A model generated the notes under the pieces. It did not search any database and was not told the origin of the DNA. It saw only the letters and a list, made by a program, of their open reading frames with translations. From NCBI GenBank assembly GCA_903839875.1, contig CAIMDZ010000099.1, forward strand, positions 1 to 42,627: a stretch of 42,627 nucleotides of DNA. The letters run 5' to 3'. Positions within the stretch are counted from its first letter, which is position 1, and every line of letters starts with the position of its first letter. The translations under genes were made by a program, and so were the position numbers. This DNA comes from an uncultured Bacteroidota bacterium (GTDB lineage: Bacteria > Bacteroidota > Bacteroidia > Chitinophagales > Chitinophagaceae). Shown here piece after piece: positions 33,217 through 39,584 of this stretch.

Positions 33217-33305
33217 TTTTTCTGCGTTGTAATCCCGATAGCTATCGGGATGAAAAAAAGAAAAATAACTGCGCCATATCGTAGGAATTATTTTGTCAGT
33301 GTTCC
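33170..33305. repeat. Foldback repeat, copy 2
   Basis: Inverted ends: GGAACGATGACAAAATAATT at the left (33170), with the match continuing to 33194, and AATTATTTTGTCAGTGTTCC at the right, ending at 33305; 23 of 25 bases pair. The interior has TGTTCTTTTCCATTTTTTC, a perfect 18-bp palindrome TCCCGATAGCTATCGGGA (33233-33250) and AAAAGAAAAATAACTGCGCC. Confidence 0.8.
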
Positions 33306-33322
33306 TTAATCAAAATATTTTT

Positions 33323-33330
33323 TATCTTTG
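33323..33330 (+). promoter_or_regulatory. -7 box of the regulatory-like secreted protein gene
   Basis: TATCTTTG, perfect to TAnnTTTG, 16 bases before the ATG at 33347. Confidence 0.45.
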
Positions 33331-33346
33331 ATAATAAATTGTAAAT

Positions 33347-33880
33347 ATGAAAAAGCTCTTATTTTTTCTTTCAGCTCTTCTGTTTACTGTTAGCGCCTCA
33401 TTCGCCCAGAACAGCATAATGGCTGGCAGGATTGTAGATGATAACAATGCGCCGATCAATGGCGCTGAAATAAGGGTAAGCAGGGGAGGGCAGGTGATGG
33501 CAGCGCATTCGGATGAAGATGGGTTGTTTTATACGCAATTATTGCCTGTGGGGAATTACCACATGGATGTGATTATTGGTAAGACCTTCCTGAAGACTAA
33601 GATGGTGTACCTGGGTGATAATACAAAGAAGAGAAGCTATTATTACCTGAAAGTAACCGACAACAAACTAAGGATAACTGTTGACGGACAGGATCCGTTT
33701 TTGAAGTCGAAGCTGAGTAAGATAGAGAAGGATGATTACAATATTATTGACGGAATCGAGACTTTTTATATTGATCGTATTGTGTCTTATCCTTTAAAGA
33801 ATGAGGATACCGTGGGTATTAATAAGAAGGAACATTTTATTAAGGTGCAGAAGAAGCAGTTGCAGCAAAGCGATAAGTGA
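33347..33880 (+). CDS. Secreted protein with a carboxypeptidase-regulatory-like domain
   Basis: A 177-residue protein. The signal peptide is MKKLLFFLSALLFTVSASFA with cleavage before QN. Residues 25-80 look like a carboxypeptidase regulatory-like (CarboxypepD_reg) beta-sandwich: MAGRIVDDNNAPINGAEIRV, AAHSDEDGLFYTQLLPVGNY. The rest is Lys-rich and unassigned (SKIEKDDYNIIDGIETFYID). Such domains often begin TonB-dependent receptors, but no plug or barrel follows here. It stands alone and is likely periplasmic or surface-associated. Confidence 0.72.
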   Translation: MKKLLFFLSALLFTVSASFAQNSIMAGRIVDDNNAPINGAEIRVSRGGQVMAAHSDEDGLFYTQLLPVGNYHMDVIIGKTFLKTKMVYLGDNTKKRSYYYLKVTDNKLRITVDGQDPFLKSKLSKIEKDDYNIIDGIETFYIDRIVSYPLKNEDTVGINKKEHFIKVQKKQLQQSDK

Positions 33881-34012
33881 GAAGACGCGAGTAAAGATGC
33901 TTCGTTCTTCAGCATGACAAATGCGAGAAAAAATTATAAATTTCATCATATTTTACTTTTAGCATTTTACTTTTTCCTTTTTAGTTTCTTTCTTAACTCT
34001 GAATAAGAAAGC

Positions 34013-34020
34013 TATTTTTG
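34013..34020 (+). promoter_or_regulatory. -7 box of pepT
   Basis: TATTTTTG, perfect to TAnnTTTG, 17 bases before the ATG at 34038. Confidence 0.5.
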
Positions 34021-34037
34021 CGGATCAATATTGAACA

Positions 34038-35288
34038 ATGGCTTTACAGAATTATAAACATACCGCTGCCGGCTACTTTATGCGCTATGTGCAGGTGGAT
34101 ACACAGAGCGACGCAAATTCGCCATCGCAACCCTCTACCGAAAAGCAGAAAGACCTGAGCAGGATATTGGTGGAAGATCTGCTGGCAATAGGTATTAAGG
34201 ATGCCGAACTGGATGAGTATGGGTACGTATATGCTACAATTCCGGCAACAACTGAGAAGAAGGTGCCGGTGCTGTGTTACTGCGCTCATGTAGATACAGC
34301 ACCTGATTGCAGCGGCACCGGAGTAAAGCCGATACTCTACGAAAAATGGGATGGCAGGGACATCATGCTGCCCGATGACCATGGTGTGGTGATAAGCGCC
34401 GGCGACCACCCGTACCTTAAAGAAAGAATAGGTGATGATATTATTACAGCATCCGGGAAAACATTGCTGGGGGCTGATGACAAGGCAGGTGTGGCCATTA
34501 TTATGGATCTGGCAAATTACCTGGTGCAACATCCTGAAATTAAACATGGGAAGATACGGATACTGTATACGCCGGATGAAGAGGTGGGGCGCGGTGTAGC
34601 TGCAATTGACATGAAAAAGCTGGGCGCTGATTTCGGGTACACCCTGGATGGAGGCGAGCGTGGGCACCTGGAAGGGGAGACGTTTAGCGCCGATGCGGTT
34701 GTCGTTACATTTTATGGCATCAGCGCGCATCCGGGTTACGCAAAAGGGAAAATGGTGAGCGGCATCAAGGCTGCTTCTGCATTTGTGGATATGCTGCCTA
34801 AAAACGAATGGTGCCCTGAGCGTACAGAGGGCAGGCAGGGTTTTGTGCATCCCACATCCATAGAAGGAACGCTGGAAAAGGCGACGGTACAATTTATCAT
34901 ACGTGATTTTGATACCGCACAACTGGCAAACCATGAGCACCGCCTTAGGGAATTGGTAGATGCAACGATAAAGCAATTCCCGGGAGTGACCTATGGGTTT
35001 ATAGTTAAGGAGCAGTACAGGAATATGAAAGAGATTCTGGACAAGCATCCGCAGGTGATGGAATATGCAGCCATTGCTTATGAGCGTGCCGGGATGCAGG
35101 TGCATACCATGAGCATACGCGGTGGCACCGACGGATCCAGGTTGTCGTTTATGGGGTTGCCTTGTCCGAACCTGTTTACAGGTGAGATGGGTATCCACTC
35201 AAAACAGGAATATGTGAGTGTGCAGGATATGGAAAAGGCAGTGGAGGCTTTGGTGCACCTGGCTGTTATCTGGGAGGAAAAAGCGTGA
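34038..35288 (+). CDS. pepT: Peptidase T (tripeptide aminopeptidase)
   Basis: A 416-residue M20B metallopeptidase. Zinc ligands and catalytic residues sit in CYCAHVDTAPDCSGTGVKPI (His84, Asp86), LLGADDKAGVAIIMDL (Asp near 146), ILYTPDEEVGRGVAAIDMKK (the Glu pair near 181), GYTLDGGERGHLEGETFSAD and IRGGTDGSRLSFMGLPCPNL. It removes the N-terminal residue of tripeptides in the cytosol. Motif order and length match PepT from other phyla. DUF1573 begins 41 bases downstream with its own -7 box. Confidence 0.93.
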   Translation: MALQNYKHTAAGYFMRYVQVDTQSDANSPSQPSTEKQKDLSRILVEDLLAIGIKDAELDEYGYVYATIPATTEKKVPVLCYCAHVDTAPDCSGTGVKPILYEKWDGRDIMLPDDHGVVISAGDHPYLKERIGDDIITASGKTLLGADDKAGVAIIMDLANYLVQHPEIKHGKIRILYTPDEEVGRGVAAIDMKKLGADFGYTLDGGERGHLEGETFSADAVVVTFYGISAHPGYAKGKMVSGIKAASAFVDMLPKNEWCPERTEGRQGFVHPTSIEGTLEKATVQFIIRDFDTAQLANHEHRLRELVDATIKQFPGVTYGFIVKEQYRNMKEILDKHPQVMEYAAIAYERAGMQVHTMSIRGGTDGSRLSFMGLPCPNLFTGEMGIHSKQEYVSVQDMEKAVEALVHLAVIWEEKA

Positions 35289-35305
35289 TATGTGAATAAT
35301 ATTGG

Positions 35306-35313
35306 TATTTTTG
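35306..35313 (+). promoter_or_regulatory. -7 box of the DUF1573 gene
   Basis: TATTTTTG, perfect to TAnnTTTG, 16 bases before the ATG at 35330. Confidence 0.45.
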
Positions 35314-35329
35314 CAAAAACCACCTGGTA

Positions 35330-35887
35330 ATGGATAAAAAGATTAAACTTATTCTGCTTACAGTTCTTACCTTATCTTTCCTGACGATAGCAATAATATT
35401 GCTGACAGGTATCAGCAGATATTCTTTAAGCTGGAACAGGGAAAACAGGAGAGGTGATGCTACGTTATACGACAGGGGCAATGACCGTACCTATCGCGGG
35501 GAAATATATCCGGAGGAGGATAAAACCCGCTGGGACCGGGTAAAAGAGATGCCTAAGACCACCATACAGTTTTATGAAACAAACCATAACTTTGGTTTGA
35601 TACCAAGAGGCAATGTGGTGAAGCATACATTCCGTTTTAAGAACACAGGTGAGAACCCGCTGATGATAGGCAAAGCCGATGTCAACTGTGGCTGTACTGT
35701 GCCTGGTTACCCTGCCGAAACTATTGCCCCTGGTCAGGAAGGCGACTTAACTGTTGAAGTAAATACGGCAAAGAAAGATATGAACATATACCACTTCGAA
35801 AGTCCTGTTGTAATACATGCAAATACATTTCCTGAAGCCATAACCATTAAGGTAGAAGGTGATATTGTTGACGTGAAAGCAAAATAG
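35330..35887 (+). CDS. DUF1573 domain protein, membrane-anchored
   Basis: A 185-residue protein. An N-terminal helix (LILLTVLTLSFLTIAIILLT, about residues 7-26) anchors or exports it. The DUF1573 immunoglobulin-like domain spans about 78-180: NHNFGLIPRGNVVKHTFRFK, NTGENPLMIGKADVNCGCTV, APGQEGDLTVEVNT. The CGC pair is a usual family mark. DUF1573 proteins are envelope proteins of unknown role in Bacteroidota. The UbiA-like gene begins 26 bases after the stop, so the two may share a transcript. Confidence 0.85.
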   Translation: MDKKIKLILLTVLTLSFLTIAIILLTGISRYSLSWNRENRRGDATLYDRGNDRTYRGEIYPEEDKTRWDRVKEMPKTTIQFYETNHNFGLIPRGNVVKHTFRFKNTGENPLMIGKADVNCGCTVPGYPAETIAPGQEGDLTVEVNTAKKDMNIYHFESPVVIHANTFPEAITIKVEGDIVDVKAK

Positions 35888-35913
35888 AGCTGATATAGCT
35901 GATGTGAAATAAT

Positions 35914-36831
35914 ATGGCAGAAAGCAAATTGTCTTTATCGGTGGTCCGCGACTACCTGTCCCTTATCCGTTTCAGTCATACAATTTTCGCGCTTCCCTTT
36001 GCATTTATCGGGTTTACGCTAGGTTATCTTGATCTGAAACAGCAAAACAAGCCGTTTGAATTTGAATGGCTGCTGCTGGTTAAAATGCTGTTATGCATGG
36101 TGTTTGCCCGAAGTGCAGCGATGGCCTTCAACCGGTATCTGGACAGGCATTTTGATGCATTGAATCCGCGAACTTCAAAGCGTGAAATACCTTCAGGTAT
36201 TATCAGTCCCGGTAATGCCTTGTTGTTCACAATCATTACTTCTGTATTGTTTGTAATTACCACATGGTTTATCAATCCGGCCTGTTTTTACCTCTCGTTC
36301 ATAGCTTTGTTTGTGACTTTGTTCTACAGTTATACCAAGCGCATCACAGCGCTTTGCCACATAGTGTTGGGTGTGGGTTTGTCACTGTCGCCTGTAGGGG
36401 CTTTCCTGGCAGTTGATCCGCGGTTTTCGTGGGTGCCGGTACTGTTCTCACTTTCGGTGCTTACCTGGGTTGCAGGATTCGACATTATCTATGCCCTGCA
36501 GGACGAGACATTCGACCGGACGCAGCAACTACATTCCATACCTGCAGCGCTGGGTGTGCCAAGGGCGCTGATAGTGTCAATATTATTGCATACGGGTTCA
36601 GCGTTGTTTGTTACCTGGGCAGGTGTCATCGGGGGGTTTAACTGGGTTTACTGGGCAGGTTCGGCCTGTTATATTTCATTGCTTGTATATCAGCATCTAT
36701 TGGTTAAACCCTCTGACCTGACAAAAGTGAATATGGCCTTTGCCAATACCAATGGTCTTGCAAGTGTGCTATACGCGGTATTTACTATTATTGCTATAGT
36801 GATGAAAATATTGCTGGTCAGTGTGCATTGA
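35914..36831 (+). CDS. UbiA-like polyprenyltransferase, likely of menaquinone synthesis
   Basis: A 305-residue membrane protein with about eight helices. The first Asp-rich motif is FNRYLDRHFDALNPRTSKRE (near residues 72-91) and the second is FDIIYALQDETFDR (about 190-203). These bind the prenyl diphosphate through magnesium. The N-terminal LIRFSHTIFALPFAFIGF is typical of the UbiA branch often called 4-hydroxybenzoate octaprenyltransferase or MqnP. Because these bacteria use menaquinone, a role in the futalosine pathway (MqnP) is more likely than ubiquinone synthesis; this is inference. No other mqn gene is in the window. Confidence 0.85.
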   Translation: MAESKLSLSVVRDYLSLIRFSHTIFALPFAFIGFTLGYLDLKQQNKPFEFEWLLLVKMLLCMVFARSAAMAFNRYLDRHFDALNPRTSKREIPSGIISPGNALLFTIITSVLFVITTWFINPACFYLSFIALFVTLFYSYTKRITALCHIVLGVGLSLSPVGAFLAVDPRFSWVPVLFSLSVLTWVAGFDIIYALQDETFDRTQQLHSIPAALGVPRALIVSILLHTGSALFVTWAGVIGGFNWVYWAGSACYISLLVYQHLLVKPSDLTKVNMAFANTNGLASVLYAVFTIIAIVMKILLVSVH

Positions 36832-36861
36832 CCAGAGATGGAAACTACATGATAAATTCTA

Positions 36862-36966
36862 TTACACCATCTTAACAAGACCGTAGGCCACTGCAACCAA
36901 AACAATCAGAATTATGGCCATAGGTATTACTTCGTCGCGGATGAACTTGCTCCGTTTGTTATTCAT
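36862..36966 (-). CDS. 34-residue single-helix membrane peptide
   Basis: The product begins MNNKRSKFIRDEVIPMAIIL and continues IVLVAVAYGLVKMV: a basic, cytoplasm-type start and one hydrophobic helix. Its ATG overlaps the stop codon region of the upstream gene on the same strand (ATGAATAA around 36959-36966), which suggests translational coupling. The overlap, the helix and the charge pattern together support a real small gene. Confidence 0.5.
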   Translation of the reverse strand: MNNKRSKFIRDEVIPMAIILIVLVAVAYGLVKMV

Positions 36967-37318
36967 AAAAATCAGCTACTAATTTAGCAGCGGGGTATGT
37001 TTTGGGGTTTTGTTTATTTTTAAATAACAGGATATCCAGTATTGATCTTTTGGTTCTTTTTGATTCGCTCTCTTCAAACTTTTCAATGGATCCCAATGTC
37101 TTCAGCCGTATACCTTTGCCTGTCAGAAAATAAGAGGTCATTTCTTTCTTTTCAATGATAAAATCGTTAGCAATAAGATGTTCCTTTATTGTGTAAAATG
37201 TATCCATAATCAGTTCATTCTGACTCGGCAGGATACATTTATAGGATACGGATTCCCGAACGAGTTGATAGATACTGAAATCAGAATCAACAAGAAACCC
37301 GCTGATAATTTTATTCAA
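36959..37318 (-). CDS. Hypothetical 119-residue protein
   Basis: Small, probably soluble protein with no recognised family: MNKIISGFLVDSDFSIYQLV, then DTFYTIKEHLIANDFIIEKK, a winged-helix-like stretch SYFLTGKGIRLKTLGS and a basic region (ESESKRTKRSILDILLFKNK). The reading TYPAAKLVADFYE ends at 36959, where the 34-residue membrane peptide begins. The helix-helix-wing look would fit DNA binding, but that is a guess from pattern. Codon use is AT-rich. Confidence 0.55.
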   Translation of the reverse strand: MNKIISGFLVDSDFSIYQLVRESVSYKCILPSQNELIMDTFYTIKEHLIANDFIIEKKEMTSYFLTGKGIRLKTLGSIEKFEESESKRTKRSILDILLFKNKQNPKTYPAAKLVADFYE

Positions 37319-37764
37319 AATATACTTATTGTATTTTGACAGTTCCTAGTTTAATAGAAATTCATTCATACAATTATATTTTAATTTCAAAAGTGTAAGT
37401 TATAATGAATAAACTTATTATCCAAAATAAGTTTCTAAACGGTCAAAAATCTTTTTTATTGGTTGAATTAACCAATATTAATAATGTATACTTTACGCTG
37501 CATAGATCTTTGCAAAAGAGTTTCAGGCAAACCTGCCTGCCGGCAGGCGGGGGGACTATTTTAAGGCATTTTATTACACTCTTGTTTCGTTGTTGAGCTC
37601 GCAAAGCTCTTACTGATCAATGCAGAAACCAGCCTGCCTACCGGCAGGCAAGTTTATCCGGTGCACATTATATGCAATTGGAGCCCGTGCATTGGTCAGG
37701 AAAATATATATACCTGACAATTGGTGCTAAATATTATTTTTGATACCTTAAAGCAATTCTAAGG
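37319..37764. other. 446-bp gap with palindromic repeats
   Basis: No convincing gene. It holds two GCAGGC palindromic repeats (37530-37549, 37632-37655), a palindrome ATTGGTT-GAATT-AACCAAT at about 37458-37476, and a hairpin GTCAGG...CCTGAC at about 37697-37720 that could be in the leader of the DUF1737-like gene. Confidence 0.45.
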
Positions 37765-37956
37765 ATGAAAAAATACACTATAGTAACCAATTCGAAAATA
37801 ATGGAATTGGAAAGCGAGGTTAACCGGTTATTGAATGAAGGCTGGCAAGTTGCCGGTGGCATATCTATGACCTATAAACATGTGCATTCAGAGCAGGGAC
37901 ACTTGCCAGGTCACCTGGAATATGCGCAGGCACTTCAAAGAGAGGAAGCTATTTAG
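37765..37956 (+). CDS. DUF1737 domain protein
   Basis: A 63-residue protein covering the whole DUF1737 domain: MKKYTIVTNSKIMELESEVN, then LLNEGWQVAGGISMTYKHVH and the ending YAQALQREE. The pattern (a short strand, then xLExEVNxLLxEGWxxxGG, then a YxQAL ending) is specific enough for the call. Function is unknown. It stands alone, followed at once by a foldback repeat. Confidence 0.82.
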   Translation: MKKYTIVTNSKIMELESEVNRLLNEGWQVAGGISMTYKHVHSEQGHLPGHLEYAQALQREEAI

Positions 37957-37966
37957 TTCTATCTAT

Positions 37967-38053
37967 GGAACGATGACAAAATAATTTCTACAACCTGCAT
38001 AGCGGCAGGCAGGTAACTGCGCCTTATCATAGGAATTATTTTGTCAACGTTCC
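37967..38053. repeat. Foldback repeat, copy 3 (short)
   Basis: Ends GGAACGATGACAAAATAATT (left) and AATTATTTTGTCAACGTTCC (right) as in copy 2. The interior is shortened and holds a GCAGGC palindromic repeat (37994-38013) and TAACTGCGCC. Confidence 0.8.
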
Positions 38054-38101
38054 TATAAATGAAATTACAACAACTGCTCAGCCTTTTGCGGAAGACTTGT
38101 T

Positions 38102-38218
38102 CTATGCTTTTATTTCAATTGTAAGCAGAACTGTAAGTATTACAATTGTAATGGAAAGCGAGATGCAGAAGAATACGCATGCTCCGGCCGAAACGTTTTT
38201 TGATATTAACTTGTTCAT
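38102..38218 (-). CDS. 38-residue single-helix membrane peptide (candidate)
   Basis: ATG at 38218, product MNKLISKNVSAGACVFFCIS followed by LSITIVILTVLLTIEIKA. It has a short basic start and one long hydrophobic helix, as do the peptides at 36862 and 39245. There is no family and no promoter box identified, so support is limited to shape. Confidence 0.35.
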   Translation of the reverse strand: MNKLISKNVSAGACVFFCISLSITIVILTVLLTIEIKA

Positions 38219-38402
38219 GGTAATTTGCTTGCTTTACAAAGCACAAAATTCATGCCTGTGCGGAATGCATACAATGACCTGAGTTAGAGGGTGAGCAAAT
38301 CTTTATCAGTCAACAAAAAACAATCCAGATTTTCATGCTCTTATTATGAAAATCGGTTAAGACAGAGATTCCAGTAGTATCAGTTGTAAGAGAGGAGTTG
38401 GA

Positions 38403-38939
38403 CTAATAGTATATTTTAAAATTTCCGGATGCAATCGTCGTGTAAAAGTTATTGTATAATGTGAAATTGAATGTGCCCTGTATGGGATATGTAGCCTGTG
38501 TAATAGTTACATAACTGTTATCCTTAGAAATAGCATAAGTTAAGTTGGTGCCTGTAGAATAATCAATTAATGTGGAAGTATTGGTATTAGCTACAAAAGT
38601 TCCTGCCGCCGCCAAGCCGATACCATCGTAAGTAAAACTTAACTGTTTGGATTTTTGATCAGCAAGTTGAACATGGACATGCCAGAATGAATCTGTTGCA
38701 TTGTATATATCGGTAGCATAGAGTGAATATATGGCCCAGCCCCCTTTTTTGTAATCATTAAAATAAAAGCTTTCCGGGGTTCCGGGCGCCGGAGCTGCAT
38801 TGAAGGAAATCTGAACAAAGCCACCTTTGGAAATTGAATCGGCTTCAGGAGCCACAACAATGGTTGAGCTATTGTTTTTACTACATGATGACAAATAAAT
38901 GATACCGAAGCAAACTAAAAGAGTAAAAATGTTTTTCAT
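38403..38939 (-). CDS. Lipoprotein of unknown function
   Basis: A 178-residue protein from ATG 38939 (MKNIFTLLVCFGIIYLSSCS), with lipidation at Cys19; a frame ten codons longer is open but spoils the signal peptide. The mature chain is Ser/Thr/Asn-rich and strand-like: SISKGGFVQISFNAAPAPGT, WHVHVQLADQKSKQLSFTYD, NLTYAISKDNSYVTITQATY. No family is recognised. It probably sits at the outer membrane or periplasm. Confidence 0.68.
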   Translation of the reverse strand: MKNIFTLLVCFGIIYLSSCSKNNSSTIVVAPEADSISKGGFVQISFNAAPAPGTPESFYFNDYKKGGWAIYSLYATDIYNATDSFWHVHVQLADQKSKQLSFTYDGIGLAAAGTFVANTNTSTLIDYSTGTNLTYAISKDNSYVTITQATYPIQGTFNFTLYNNFYTTIASGNFKIYY

Positions 38940-39073
38940 CAAGTTCTTTTTTGTAAATATAGGAAGCAATTAGTCAATTTGCAAACATATGGTTCAATTT
39001 GGAGTTGTTATATAAACCATTAACCCATAATTTTTGAAATGTACCTGCATTTGGTTCAAATATTCAAAAATGA

Positions 39074-39097
39074 AAATCCCCGATCTAACGGGGATTT
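39074..39097 (-). terminator. Hairpin, candidate terminator
   Basis: Stem AAATCCCCG and CGGGGATTT with a six-base loop. On the minus strand the stem is followed by T-rich sequence (TTCATTTTTG), so it could end transcription from the small ORF at 39245-39361. Confidence 0.45.
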
Positions 39098-39584
39098 CGG
39101 CTTCATAGTGCCAGGGTCGACAGAAATGAATGAAGCAAATATAAACTGAAAATTAATAATTGAGAAATAAAGTTATAAATCAAACCTGTTTTCTGTAATT
39201 TTTGAGGTGCGTTAATTTGAAGGCGGAACGTATCAGTAGCAGGATTACCCAAAAAAATTGTAGAGCAGGTTGATCATAAAACCGATACCGACAATAATAA
39301 TGCTTATAAAAAACAAGATACTTACTATATTAAGGACTCTATCAATAGTTTTCTTTTGCATAGCTGCAATATTTAAAATTGCTAATAGCTTTACTGTTCA
39401 GCAAGATAGTAAATTTTTGAATTAAGTTGATGATAAAATATTTATCTCCCTCTTTTTAGAAAAGCATGTGTTTTTGGTTATAAAATTATGCATATTTAAA
39501 ATTAATTTTAACACTACTTTCCCCATCTCATTTTGATAAAGTCATATAACCTCATTACTTTGTACGCTTATAATCAGAAGATTA
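39098..39584. other. AT-rich gap upstream of the metalloprotease gene
   Basis: Apart from the small candidate ORF at 39245-39361, no gene is seen. A short GC-rich piece near 39107-39121 (AGTGCCAGGGTCGACAG) looks like a relic but is not a complete tRNA. TACTTTG near 39556 is a near match to a -7 box (one base short) ahead of the ATG at 39585. Confidence 0.4.
39245..39361 (-). CDS. 38-residue single-helix membrane peptide (candidate)
   Basis: ATG at 39361, product MQKKTIDRVLNIVSILFFIS and IIIVGIGFMINLLYNFFG. A basic start precedes one hydrophobic helix. A hairpin with a following T-rich stretch lies about 150 bp downstream on the same strand. It resembles the other small membrane peptides of this region in form, not in sequence. 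Confidence 0.4.
   Translation of the reverse strand: MQKKTIDRVLNIVSILFFISIIIVGIGFMINLLYNFFG

Noticed and set aside
34044-35198. 384-codon ORF antisense to pepT
   Set aside because: It is fully opposite a well-conserved peptidase gene. Its Cys/His/Arg-rich product has no domain, as expected for a shadow frame.
39098-39125. Possible tRNA near a GC-rich hairpin
   Set aside because: No acceptor stem, D-arm or anticodon arm can be drawn; at most a relic.
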